From Nocardia mexicana NBRC 108244 (GTDB lineage Bacteria; Actinomycetota; Actinomycetes; Mycobacteriales; Mycobacteriaceae), in the NCBI RefSeq assembly GCF_001613165.1, contig NZ_BDBV01000021.1, forward strand, positions 124,001 to 188,000: a stretch of DNA of 64,000 nt, written 5' to 3'. The first letter of the stretch is position 1; every line of letters begins with the position of its first letter. Under the pieces are notes generated by a model, which did no database searches, was not told the origin of the DNA, and was given only the letters and a program-made list of their open reading frames with translations. Positions 41,572-52,611 of the stretch are shown in pieces. The position numbers were made by a program, and so were the translations under genes.

Positions 41572-41861
41572 AAGTTGCTGTGCTGCGGGCCGTCCCGATT
41601 CTCGGATGGCTGTATCTGCTGGTGGGGTTGGTGGTCGCGCTGACCGGGCGTGCTCCCGCGAGCCGGGCGCTGCGTGCGCTGTGGTGGGCCGACATGCTGC
41701 TGAGCACCGTCGGGCATGCGGCGCAGATCCCGATCGCACTCGCCGCCGACGAACTCGCGAGCCGCCCGCGCGCCGAAACGGTGGCCATGACGCAGATTTT
41801 CGGGTTGACCTGGTGGCGGACTCAGCCGGGGTCCGGTGCGCGCTCCACAGCGCCGAGATGA
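41568..41861 (+). CDS. Small membrane protein inside the beta-lactone operon
   Basis: 97 residues, ATG 41568 overlapping the synthetase stop (ATGA). Two hydrophobic segments (VPILGWLYLLVGLVVALTG and ALWWADMLLSTVGHAAQIPIAL) with few charges. I know no role for such a protein in ole/nlt pathways; a membrane anchor for the very hydrophobic product or its enzymes is a guess. Confidence 0.6.
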   Translation: MKVAVLRAVPILGWLYLLVGLVVALTGRAPASRALRALWWADMLLSTVGHAAQIPIALAADELASRPRAETVAMTQIFGLTWWRTQPGSGARSTAPR

Positions 41862-41891
41862 CCCGGAGCCGAACGGATTTCAGGAGGTGCG

Positions 41892-42926
41892 ATGAAGGCA
41901 TTGGTGACCGGAGCGTCCGGATTCCTGGGTGGTGCGCTGGTGCGGAGGCTGGTGCGCGACGGGGAGTACGAGGTGGCGATCCTGGTGCGGCCCACCAGCA
42001 ATCTGCGCGATCTCGGCGAGGCGGTGGACCAGGTCGAGATCGTTACCGGGGACCTGGCGGATGCGGCGTCGCTGGATCGGGCGGCGTCCGGAGTGGACGT
42101 CGTATTCCACGGCGCCGCGCGGGTCGATGAGCGCGGCACCCGGGACCAATTCTGGGCGGAGAACGTTCGCGCGACCGAGCGGCTGCTGAGCGCGGCGCGC
42201 GGCGGCGGGGCCTCGCGGTTCGTCTTCGTCTCCAGCCCGAGCGCGCTGATGGACCGCGACGGCGGCGACCAGATCGAGGTCGACGAGTCGGTGCCGTATC
42301 CGCGCCGCTACCTCAACCACTACTGCGAGACGAAGGCGGCGGCCGAACGGCTGGTGCTGGCCGCGAACGCGCCCGGATTCACCACCTGCGCGCTGCGGCC
42401 GCGGGCGATCTGGGGTGCGGGTGACCGGTCCGGGCCGATCGTTCGGCTGCTCGACCGCGCCGCGGCGGGGTCGCTGCCGGATCTGTCGTTCGGCCGCGAC
42501 GTGTATGCCTCGCTCTGTCATGTGGAGAACATCGTCGACGCGTGCGTGAAGGCCGCGGCCTCGGAAAACGTAGGCGGCAAGCCGTATTTCATCGCCGATG
42601 CCGAACGCACGAACGTATGGGAATTCCTCGCGCAGGTCACCACCGAACTCGGCTACCGGCCGCCGTCGCGGCAGCTGAATCCGCGGCTGGTGCACCTGAT
42701 CGTCGCGGTGATCGAAATGCTGCGGCGCATACCGTTCGTGGCCGCCCGCTGGTCGCCGCCGCTCTCGCGCTACACGGTGGCGGTGATGACCCGCACCGGA
42801 ACCTACGACACCAGTGCGGCCGCAAGGGATTTCGGCTACGAGCCGGTCATCGACCGGGATACGGGGATGCGCCGCCTGCAGGAATGGATGCGTAGCGGCG
42901 ATACGACGAGTGGCGTAGTCGGATGA
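41892..42926 (+). CDS. nltD: OleD-like NAD(P)-dependent beta-keto acid reductase
   Basis: 344 residues, ATG 41892 behind AGGAGG. Extended SDR with the nucleotide motif VTGASGFLGGAL at the N-terminus and catalytic YxxxK in HYCETKAAAE, plus SSPSAL for the Ser. Close to the 3beta-HSD-like group that includes OleD, which reduces the thiolase product to the beta-hydroxy acid before lactone closure. Confidence 0.85.
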   Translation: MKALVTGASGFLGGALVRRLVRDGEYEVAILVRPTSNLRDLGEAVDQVEIVTGDLADAASLDRAASGVDVVFHGAARVDERGTRDQFWAENVRATERLLSAARGGGASRFVFVSSPSALMDRDGGDQIEVDESVPYPRRYLNHYCETKAAAERLVLAANAPGFTTCALRPRAIWGAGDRSGPIVRLLDRAAAGSLPDLSFGRDVYASLCHVENIVDACVKAAASENVGGKPYFIADAERTNVWEFLAQVTTELGYRPPSRQLNPRLVHLIVAVIEMLRRIPFVAARWSPPLSRYTVAVMTRTGTYDTSAAARDFGYEPVIDRDTGMRRLQEWMRSGDTTSGVVG

Positions 42927-42968
42927 ACCTGCCCGCCGCCCAGGCGCGGTCATCTCCCCTCCGCCATC

Positions 42969-42989
42969 CCCCGCATGCTTTTGGCGGGG
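42969..42989 (+). terminator. REP-like hairpin after the OleD gene
   Basis: CCCCGC-N9-GCGGGG with loop ATGCTTTTG, 40 bp after the stop at 42926. A closely related hairpin (CCCGGC, loop ATGCTCTTG, GCCGGG) ends the dctA gene near 55.56 kb, so this is a dispersed element that may act as a terminator. Confidence 0.5.
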
Positions 42990-43058
42990 AACCGCGCTGA
43001 CCCCGCGGAACTTCCTCGCCCCCCTCGAATCGGGGGCTTACGCCCTCCTTGTGTGACG

Positions 43059-43092
43059 CACGGTACCGGTTAGTATGGGTGGCAGTACCGTG
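43059..43092. promoter_or_regulatory. Inverted repeat upstream of the hydrolase gene
   Basis: CACGGTAC (43059-43066) and GTACCGTG (43085-43092), perfect 8-bp arms, 18-bp spacer, 74 bp before the hydrolase ATG. The left arm lies in ACGGTACCGGTTAG, shared with the divergent nlt promoter region (39782-39795, other strand). Confidence 0.45.
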
Positions 43093-43165
43093 CTCGGGGT
43101 ATGTCGATGTCGACGGTCCTCGCGGCCGGAGAAGCAGCATCGCTACTCAATGAGGAGAGCGCCCG

Positions 43166-43996
43166 ATGCCGGTGTTCGATTTTCACGGCGTGCCGATCGC
43201 GTACGACCACGCCGGATCGGGTGATCCGATCTTGTTCCTGCACAATATCGGCGGTGACCGCACCATCTGGGCGCCGCAGTTCCGGGCGTTGCATCGCACT
43301 CATCGTGTCTACGCGCTGGACCTGATGGGCTACGGCGACTCCGGCCTGCCCGATTCCGGATATACGGTCGACAACTATCTGCGCCTGGTCTCGGAGTTCG
43401 TGGCGGCCCACGGCCTGCACGATGTCACGCTGGTCGGGCACTGTTTCGGCAGCGCGCTCTCGCTGCTGTACGCCCGCCGCAACCCGCAGCGGGTGCGTGC
43501 GCTGGTGCTCAGCAGCCCGCTGACGGCCGCCACGCTGCGCCCCACCTCCACCGGCCGGACCGCCCGCCTCGCGCGGCATCTGCCGCTGGACACGCTGGCG
43601 GGCGCCACCCGGCTGCCCGGGTTGGCCGCGGCCTGGCTGGTGCGCGAGCAGTTGGGGCCGCTGGGCCGCCGAGAGGGCTCGGAGTCCATCGCCGGCCTGC
43701 GGAAACGCTGGACCGAGCCGCGCCGCCTGCTGCCCGCCGCCGCCATCGCCCGCGATCTGCCGCGCCTGGCCGAACTGGACCGCTTCCGTCCCGGGCCGAC
43801 GTTCCCCCCGATCACGACGATCTGGGGCGAGAAGAATCGCATCCTGTCGGCGGCCGCCGGGGCCCGCCTCAACGCCACCCTCAATCCGGTCGAGGCCGTG
43901 ACCGTGCCGGGCGGCGGCCACCTGGTCATGCTGGAATCGCCCGAAACGGTCACCGCCACAATCCGAACCGCATCCACCCCTGCGCTCGCGAGCTGA
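43166..43996 (+). CDS. Alpha/beta hydrolase with Cys nucleophile
   Basis: 276 residues, ATG 43166 behind GAGGAG. The nucleophile elbow reads LVGHCFGS, so the residue at position 93 is Cys where most relatives have Ser or, in OleB, Asp. The His lies in GGGHLVMLESPE near the C-terminus. In ole clusters the hydrolase-fold enzyme OleB decarboxylates the beta-lactone to an olefin. With a Cys here and nocardiolactone-type products known to keep the lactone, a different role (lactone opening, or self-protection) is possible. Own promoter, so membership in the cluster is likely but not certain. Confidence 0.8.
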   Translation: MPVFDFHGVPIAYDHAGSGDPILFLHNIGGDRTIWAPQFRALHRTHRVYALDLMGYGDSGLPDSGYTVDNYLRLVSEFVAAHGLHDVTLVGHCFGSALSLLYARRNPQRVRALVLSSPLTAATLRPTSTGRTARLARHLPLDTLAGATRLPGLAAAWLVREQLGPLGRREGSESIAGLRKRWTEPRRLLPAAAIARDLPRLAELDRFRPGPTFPPITTIWGEKNRILSAAAGARLNATLNPVEAVTVPGGGHLVMLESPETVTATIRTASTPALAS

Positions 43997-44230
43997 CTGC
44001 CGCCGGGCACGGCGGTGTGAATACCTGGCGGCTCACTTCTCCGTGCCGGTGTGCGAAGTTTCAGGGGCGAATAGGGGTCAATCCCGATAGTGGAGTTCGA
44101 TGGCGGGCGCGATGCTGAGAGGCAGGATCTCGGCGCCGGGAGCCGACATCGAGATCCCGCGACGGAAGGCACGTGCAACGGCGCACGCGTCGGCGGTTCG
44201 GGCGCACAGCGGCGTGCGGCGGGCAGCCGA

Positions 44231-45016
44231 TCAACCGGCCGTCGGCCCCGAGACCGTTCGGCGCTCGAGCCAGGCGGCGTAATCGAACGATGCGGTCTCA
44301 CCGCCCGGCCCCACGCAGAGGGCGCCGTCGCGCAGCGCGCGGGCGGTGCGACCGAGAGTGGGAACGCGAATGGGCAACAGCGCCCGCCGGATTCGAGTTC
44401 GGCGCAGCGTCGACGCCTCGGTCAGGGTGTACACGGTCGGGCCACCGAGATCGGGCAGGCGGCCCGACGGCCCCGCGTCGACCGCATCGGCCAGGCGGAC
44501 CGCGACCGCGTCCACATCCACCGGCTGCACCCTCGCCGTCGAATGCGGGGCGATCCGGTAGCGCGCCGCCGAGGCGAGCGCGTCGTCGACGAATTCGTGG
44601 AATTGCGTGGCCCGCAACAGGGTCCACGGCACCGGGCCCGCGGTGACGAGGCGCTCCTGCGCGACCTTGGCCCGGAAATACGCCGTCCCGACCCGATCGC
44701 AGCCGACGATGGAGATCTCGACGTGATGTCCGACCCCGGCCCGTTGCTCGGCGTCGAGCACCCGCTGCACGCCTTCGACCAGCACTTCGTTGGCACGCCG
44801 CTGTGTGCTCACCGCATCGACGACGGTATCCACTCCCGCCAGCGCCGCGTCGAGTCCGCGGCCGGTGGTGACGTCCACCGGCCGGTGCTCGGCGCCGTCG
44901 GGCACCTGCCCCGGCGCGCTGCGGCTGAGCATCCGGACGTCGTGCCCGCGGGCCAGTAGCTCCCGTACCACCGGCGCCCCGAGCATTCCGGTACCTCCCA
45001 ACACCGCGACCAGCAT
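44231..45016 (-). CDS. NmrA-like NAD(P)-binding protein
   Basis: 261 residues, ATG 45016 behind GAGGAGG. Rossmann motif VLGGTGMLGAPVV at the N-terminus and the atypical-SDR pattern SIVGCD, FRAKVAQERLV, WTLLRATQFHEFV. Members act as reductases or redox sensors. The YxxxK pair of classical SDRs is only partly kept (YFRAK). No link to neighbours is evident. Confidence 0.8.
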   Translation of the reverse strand: MLVAVLGGTGMLGAPVVRELLARGHDVRMLSRSAPGQVPDGAEHRPVDVTTGRGLDAALAGVDTVVDAVSTQRRANEVLVEGVQRVLDAEQRAGVGHHVEISIVGCDRVGTAYFRAKVAQERLVTAGPVPWTLLRATQFHEFVDDALASAARYRIAPHSTARVQPVDVDAVAVRLADAVDAGPSGRLPDLGGPTVYTLTEASTLRRTRIRRALLPIRVPTLGRTARALRDGALCVGPGGETASFDYAAWLERRTVSGPTAG

Positions 45017-45165
45017 GATGCGCCTCCTCTCGTCTCGGCCCATGACTTCGCCGACGGGCCCTCGACACCTGGACGAGGCGGCCCCGAACTACGTGACGGC
45101 GGCGGCCGGAACGGTGAGCGACGTCACCGAGCGGAGTCTCGCCGGCTCGGCGCGCCGATACCGGC

Positions 45166-46812
45166 TCAGATGCGGGCGCCCTTCCCTCGATTGCAGGCGC
45201 GGCAGAGTATCTGCAGGTTGGCGGGGCTGGTGGCGCCGCCGCGACTGAGCGGGATGATGTGGTCGAACTCCAGGTAGTGGGTGGCGCCGCAGTCGGCGCA
45301 GGTGCCGCCGTCGCGCTGCCACACCTCGGCCTTCATCTCCGGCGGGATGGAGCGGCGGTCGCGTCGGCCGGGTGCGAGCGCCAGCCGTTTGGCCACGCGC
45401 AGGGCGCCTTCCAATGCGGCGGCGACGAAATCCGGGTCGGTGACTTCGAATTCGGCCCCGCCGCGCGCCGAGGTCGCCGCGACGGCGACCACACCGTCGG
45501 CGGCGGTCACGGAAACGACGCGCGACCATGGCAATTCGATGCCCGCCTCGGGGCCGACGAAGCGGAGTTTCTTGTTCGAGCAGATCAGCCGCCCGGCGGT
45601 GGCCTTCGGACCGCGGGCCAGTTGGCGCACGCGGGTGGCCGGGATGTCCACGTGTACCCGTTCCTCGGGATCCAGGTGCAGGTCGGCGATGTGTACGGAC
45701 GGCAGATCCCCGGCGCGCAGCCGCGACAGGGTCCGCGCGCGCTGCAGGCGGCGGCGCAGATCCTCGACCAGCGGGCCGGCGAGTGCCAGGGCCTGCGCTG
45801 TCGTTTCGAAGTCGTCCAGGTCGTCGGGACCGATCTCGCCGTCGGCGAAGGCGGCCAGCCGTTCCAGGTAGGCCAGCCCGGGCGAGCGGAGTGCGGCACG
45901 GCCGGTGTCGGCGTCGATGCGGCGGAAGCGCAGGGCGGTCCACAGCTCGTCCCAGGCGTGCCCGTGTGGGCCGTCGCCGGTCAGCACTCGCCAGGCGCGG
46001 GCGCGCCAACCGGTCAGGTACTCCTCGATCTCCGCGGTACAGGTCCGGCAGGGCGTGGGCGTGCCCAGCACCCGCCAGCCGCGGCGGCGGCCGCACCGGA
46101 CGCAGATCCGCGAATCCGGCGGCACCACCGGCATGGTCGTGTCGGTCCAGGCGATGCCGTCCCACCAGCGCAGCACCGTCGGGTCCGTGCGGTCCGGGTG
46201 CCAGTCCGCGCGGTCGGGATCCGGTGGTGCGGCCGGAATATCGCCGATGCGGTCGTCGATGGTGGTGCGGCGCAGGGAAATCCGACGGTCCGCGCCGTCG
46301 ACCGGCACGCCGAAATCGGCGAACAGCTCGGCCAGCCCGGGCCGCGCGGTGCCGCCCGGCCGGAACCACCAGCGGTCGTCCCCGCGGCGGAATTCCCCGA
46401 ACACCATCGCCCGGAACGGCCCGGGGCTCGCGGATACCGGAGCTGCGCCCGCCACGTCGGTGCGTGCCACCAGCCCTTCGGCATCGTCGACGCTCAACGC
46501 CAATCCCGGGATCCGGGCCAGGTCGCCGTCCTCGACGGATCCGGTCACCAGGATGCGGGCAATCTCCGGCTCGGTCCGCGGCAGCGAGACCGACAGCCGC
46601 GCCGTGCCCGGCAGCGGCTCCTGATCCAGGGTCACCGCCTGCGACGGATGCCGGGGCGCGTTGAAGAACACCGCGTCCCGGGCCGACCGGACCCGGCCGT
46701 CCTCGGACAGGAGCAGGGCGTGCACGTCCACCACCTGCGTCGACCGCCAGGACAGCAGCACGCTCAACAGGGCGTTCGGTACCGGTGTGAGACCCGTTTC
46801 GGTGCGATTCAT
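45166..46812 (-). CDS. TerD - DUF2510 - HNH fusion protein
   Basis: 548 residues, start ATG 46812. Domains in order: TerD-like domain about 1-190 (LLSVLLSWRS, FNAPRHPSQAVTL, FRAMVFGEFRRGDDRWWF, GLAELFADFGV), a short DUF2510-like segment (DRTDPTVLRWWDGIAWTD, about 220-240), a CxxC pair repeat (CVRCGRRRGW, CRTC), a long helical part, a PH-like beta region (GRLICSNKKLRFVG), and an HNH nuclease (CADCGATHYLEFDHIIPLSRGG, CRACNRGKG). TerD proteins bind calcium and work in stress and phage-response systems. The fusion to HNH suggests a regulated nuclease. No other ter genes are adjacent. Confidence 0.8.
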   Translation of the reverse strand: MNRTETGLTPVPNALLSVLLSWRSTQVVDVHALLLSEDGRVRSARDAVFFNAPRHPSQAVTLDQEPLPGTARLSVSLPRTEPEIARILVTGSVEDGDLARIPGLALSVDDAEGLVARTDVAGAAPVSASPGPFRAMVFGEFRRGDDRWWFRPGGTARPGLAELFADFGVPVDGADRRISLRRTTIDDRIGDIPAAPPDPDRADWHPDRTDPTVLRWWDGIAWTDTTMPVVPPDSRICVRCGRRRGWRVLGTPTPCRTCTAEIEEYLTGWRARAWRVLTGDGPHGHAWDELWTALRFRRIDADTGRAALRSPGLAYLERLAAFADGEIGPDDLDDFETTAQALALAGPLVEDLRRRLQRARTLSRLRAGDLPSVHIADLHLDPEERVHVDIPATRVRQLARGPKATAGRLICSNKKLRFVGPEAGIELPWSRVVSVTAADGVVAVAATSARGGAEFEVTDPDFVAAALEGALRVAKRLALAPGRRDRRSIPPEMKAEVWQRDGGTCADCGATHYLEFDHIIPLSRGGATSPANLQILCRACNRGKGARI

Positions 46813-46884
46813 GGTGACCGGAACTATGCCAGTCGACGCCGACACGAACGCTCGACCTGCGGCGTCGACGCCGCCCGAGCGCTG

Positions 46885-49146
<2,262 letters not shown>

Positions 49147-49232
49147 GATCTCACCGTATCGGGTCCGGGCGAACGACCCGCACACCGTATTGATGGCATA
49201 TGCCCGCAGTTGTCGGAGGCGACTGGTGCACA

Positions 49233-50297
49233 ATGTGGGACATGTCTGTGGTGCAACCAGCCGAAGTGGATCGTGATGTCGTCGATTTCGCGATCGTCGG
49301 GCAGTGGATGGATGAGCAGGGCCTACCCCGGGGCGACTTCGAGGAGGTCGCGCCGCTGGGCGGCGGCACCCAGAACATCATGCTGCGATTCACCCGCGGC
49401 GGCCGCGACTACGTGCTGCGCCGCGGCCCGAAACACCTGCGCGCCAAGAGCAACGAGGTGATCCGCCGCGAGGCCCGGCTGCTCGGCGCGCTGTCTGGCA
49501 CCGGCGTGCGCGCACCCGAGGTGATCGCCGCCTGTCCCGACGAGTCCGTGCTCGGCGCGGTCTTCTACCTGATGGAGCCGATCACCGGCTTCAATCCGCA
49601 GAACGAGCTGCCGCCCCTGCACGCGGGCGATTCGGAGATCCGGCGGCAGATGGGTCTGTCGGCGGTGGAGGCCATCGCGCGGCTGGGCTCGCTCGACTAC
49701 CGGGCGCTGGGCCTGGCGGACTACGGCAAGCCGGAGGGTTTCCTGGAGCGGCAGGTGCCGCGCTGGCTGGGCGAACTCGAATCCTACGGCGCCAACGCGG
49801 GCTACCCCGGGCCGGAGATCCCGGGCGTCGAGCAGGTCGGCGACTGGCTCGACCGCAATCGCCCCACCGACTGGCGGCCGGGCATCCTGCACGGCGACTG
49901 CCACCTGGCGAACATGATGTTCTCCTTCGACGGCCCGCAGGTGGCGGCGATGGTCGACTGGGAGATGTCGACCATCGGCGATCCGCTGCTGGATCTGGGC
50001 TGGCAGATCGCGACCCGCCCCGAGCCGGGCACCACGAAGGGCGCGCTGGTCGGCAAGTTGGGCGAGGTCGGCGGCCTGCCGACGCCGCAGGAGATGGTCG
50101 CGCACTACGGGAAGTTCTCCGATCGGGACCTGAGCAGCGTCACCTGGTACACGGTGCTGGCCTGCTTCAAGCTGGGCATCGTCCTGGAGGGCACACACGC
50201 CCGTGCGTTCGCGGGCAAGGCGCCCAAGCAGGTCGGCGACTTCCTGCACGCCATCACCCTCGAGCTGTTCGATATGGCGCGGGGGCTGATGGAGTGA
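49233..50297 (+). CDS. APH-like phosphotransferase (FadE36-type)
   Basis: About 354 residues from ATG 49233 (49242 also possible). Kinase-like fold: LGGGTQNIMLRF, catalytic loop ILHGDCHLANMMF and metal-binding MVDWEMSTIGDPLLDLGW. This subgroup in actinobacteria is often near acyl-CoA dehydrogenase genes and related to human ACAD10/11 kinase domains, which phosphorylate hydroxy-acyl-CoAs. Substrate here unknown. Confidence 0.85.
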   Translation: MWDMSVVQPAEVDRDVVDFAIVGQWMDEQGLPRGDFEEVAPLGGGTQNIMLRFTRGGRDYVLRRGPKHLRAKSNEVIRREARLLGALSGTGVRAPEVIAACPDESVLGAVFYLMEPITGFNPQNELPPLHAGDSEIRRQMGLSAVEAIARLGSLDYRALGLADYGKPEGFLERQVPRWLGELESYGANAGYPGPEIPGVEQVGDWLDRNRPTDWRPGILHGDCHLANMMFSFDGPQVAAMVDWEMSTIGDPLLDLGWQIATRPEPGTTKGALVGKLGEVGGLPTPQEMVAHYGKFSDRDLSSVTWYTVLACFKLGIVLEGTHARAFAGKAPKQVGDFLHAITLELFDMARGLME

Positions 50298-50478
50298 GTC
50301 CGGCCCGCGCGGACACGAAGCGCAGGTTCGCGGCGGTAATTGCCGCGTCGGACCGAATCGTGACCGCTGAGGCCGGGTTCCTCCGCGTGCGAGGTCACCT
50401 GCCTACGCGGCCGTTTCTCTCCGACAATTGGCAGTATTTTTATGGCGAATGATTTACAGCCACATTAGGTTGGGCGGC

Positions 50479-51057
50479 ATGCCGATCGTTCCCGATGACA
50501 AGGACTGGACCTGGGTCCTGGAGAAGACGTGCCCGGAGTGCGGGTTCGACGGGCCCGCGACCGCCTTCGAGGAGGTCCCGGGGCTGGTGCGCGATGCCGC
50601 CGCCCGCTTCACCACGGTGTTGGGGCGCCCGGATGCGGCGGTGCGCCCGGACGATTCGACGTGGTCGCCACTGGAATACGCGGCGCATGTGCGCGACGTG
50701 TGCCGGATCTTCGCGCACCGCCTCGACATCACCCTCGCCGGTGCGGACGCCGCGCCGGGCCCGGTGATCCCGGCGTACGACACCACCGTCACCCTCGGCA
50801 GCGGCCTGCCGATGTTCGCGAACTGGGACCAGGACGCCACGGCCGAGGCGGCCCGCTACGGTGAGCAGAATCCGGCCGTCGTCGCCGGTGACCTGCGTGC
50901 CGCCGCCGAAAACGTCTCCGGCGCTTTCGAATCCGTGCCCGCCGCGGAACGGACCCGCGCAGCCCGCCGCAGCAACGGCTCCGAATTCACCGTCGACTCC
51001 ATGTCGGTCTACTTCGCCCACGACCTCGTCCACCACCTGCACGACGTCCACGCCTGA
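50479..51057 (+). CDS. DinB/mycothiol-transferase-like protein
   Basis: 192 residues with start ATG 50479. An N-terminal KTCPECGFDG hints at a zinc site; then the DinB_2 pattern follows (STWSPLEYAAHVRDVCRIFAHRL), and the C-terminal SVYFAHDLVHHLHDV supplies His residues of the metal site. Relatives bind a divalent metal and use mycothiol for detoxification. Specific substrate unknown. Confidence 0.75.
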   Translation: MPIVPDDKDWTWVLEKTCPECGFDGPATAFEEVPGLVRDAAARFTTVLGRPDAAVRPDDSTWSPLEYAAHVRDVCRIFAHRLDITLAGADAAPGPVIPAYDTTVTLGSGLPMFANWDQDATAEAARYGEQNPAVVAGDLRAAAENVSGAFESVPAAERTRAARRSNGSEFTVDSMSVYFAHDLVHHLHDVHA

Positions 51058-51169
51058 CCGCCCCGGACATCCTTGTCGCACCCCCTGCGTGTTCCCGCAC
51101 CCCGTACACGCCCCTGCAGGGGGTGCGTGAGCGGGCAAGGGGTGCGGCGAATGCTGCGGAGCCGTGGGA

Positions 51170-52360
51170 TCAGAGGCAGCGCAGCAGGGCTTGGCGGAGG
51201 TTGCGGGCGCGGGCGTCGTCGAGGACGGCGACACCGAGGCGGTTCATGACGTAGCCGAAGCCGAGACCGGTTGCGGGATCGGCGAATCCGAACGAACCGC
51301 CGTAACCGGTGGTGCCGTAGGCGCGGCGGTCGGAGCCGAAACGGAAAGCGCCGCAGGACTTCCGGAATCCGAGGTGGTAGCGGCTGCGGGTGAGCAGGAC
51401 GAGATCGTCGGCGGGCACGTCGTCGGCGGTATCGGGGGTGGCGAGCCGGTCCAGCACCGCTCCGTCGACGGGCAGCTCGCCGGTGCCCGCGGCGGCGGCG
51501 CCGTACACCCGGGCCAGCGATCGCGCGGTCCCGACACCGCCGCCACCCGGGCTCTCGACCCCGAGATACTCGCGCCGGGCGGCCTTGGCGGGCGCGCCGA
51601 CACGCGGACTGCTGAGTGCCTCGTAGGTCAGCCCGCGCTTGGCATACAGCTGAATTCCGATGCGCAGCGGCACATCTCGCTCGTAACGCAGGATATCCAG
51701 GCCCGCGGTGTCCGACAGGGTGGCGACGCGGTCGATCGGCTCCTCGCCGGGCAGGCCGATGAAGAAGTCCAAACCCAATGGCGCGGCGAACTCTTCGGCG
51801 AAGATCCGGCCGAGCGAGCGGTGCCGCGGATCGACCCGGCGGATCAGCTCGCCCTGGTACAGCCCGGCGGTGAGCGGGTGGTAGCCGTGCCGGGTTCCGG
51901 GCCGCCACATCGGCTGCTGCGCCGCGAGAATGGCGGAGAGGTGGTCCGGATCGGCCATATCGCTCAGCCGCACCACCCGGTCGAGCACGGGTAGCCCGGC
52001 CTGATGGTCGATCAGCTGCCGCACGGTCACCGATTCCTTACCGCGCGTGCCGAATTCGGGCCAGTACTGCGCCACCGGACGCTCGTAGTCGAGCACCCCG
52101 CGCGAGACCGCGGCGGCGACCACGAAGGCCGCCATGCCTTTCGTCGAGGAGAACACCGGCACGATGGTGTCCCGCTCCCACGGCAGGGTCCGCCGCCGAT
52201 CCCGGTGCCCGGCCCACAGATCCACGACGGGACGATCCCCGGCATACACCGCGACCGCCGCCCCGATTTCGCCGTGCCGGGTGAAGTTGCGCCGGAAGGC
52301 ATCGGCGACCGGCCCGAAGCCTGCGTCCACCTCGCCATGGACCGTGGGTGCTGCACTCAT
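51170..52360 (-). CDS. Beta-lactamase-fold serine hydrolase (EstB-like)
   Basis: 396 residues, ATG 52360. Catalytic SxxK in FSSTKGMAAF (about residue 71), a Tyr in GTRHGYHPLTAGLY, and a C-terminal GYGGSFGFADP segment. No signal peptide, so it is probably a cytosolic esterase rather than a beta-lactamase. Divergent-type relatives are frequent in Nocardia and Mycobacterium as lipid or polyester hydrolases. Confidence 0.85.
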   Translation of the reverse strand: MSAAPTVHGEVDAGFGPVADAFRRNFTRHGEIGAAVAVYAGDRPVVDLWAGHRDRRRTLPWERDTIVPVFSSTKGMAAFVVAAAVSRGVLDYERPVAQYWPEFGTRGKESVTVRQLIDHQAGLPVLDRVVRLSDMADPDHLSAILAAQQPMWRPGTRHGYHPLTAGLYQGELIRRVDPRHRSLGRIFAEEFAAPLGLDFFIGLPGEEPIDRVATLSDTAGLDILRYERDVPLRIGIQLYAKRGLTYEALSSPRVGAPAKAARREYLGVESPGGGGVGTARSLARVYGAAAAGTGELPVDGAVLDRLATPDTADDVPADDLVLLTRSRYHLGFRKSCGAFRFGSDRRAYGTTGYGGSFGFADPATGLGFGYVMNRLGVAVLDDARARNLRQALLRCL

Positions 52361-52611
52361 GATGCCCCCGATCGTATCGGTGCGAATGTGCGCCCCGCCC
52401 CCCGTCACCCGCTCTCGCCCGGTGCACCTCGAACCGCCGCACCCCGTGCGTGTTCACGCACTCCCTGCATGCCCCGCGGCCGATGCGGGAATCGGTGGGA
52501 AGTGCGGCAATGTCCGGGCCCGTCCCTCGGGCGCGGGACCGGGGTGCGGCGGTGTCGATTCGACGGTGGGGCCGGTTGGGTGCGCCGGGCGCCGAGTCGT
52601 AGGCTCGTCGC

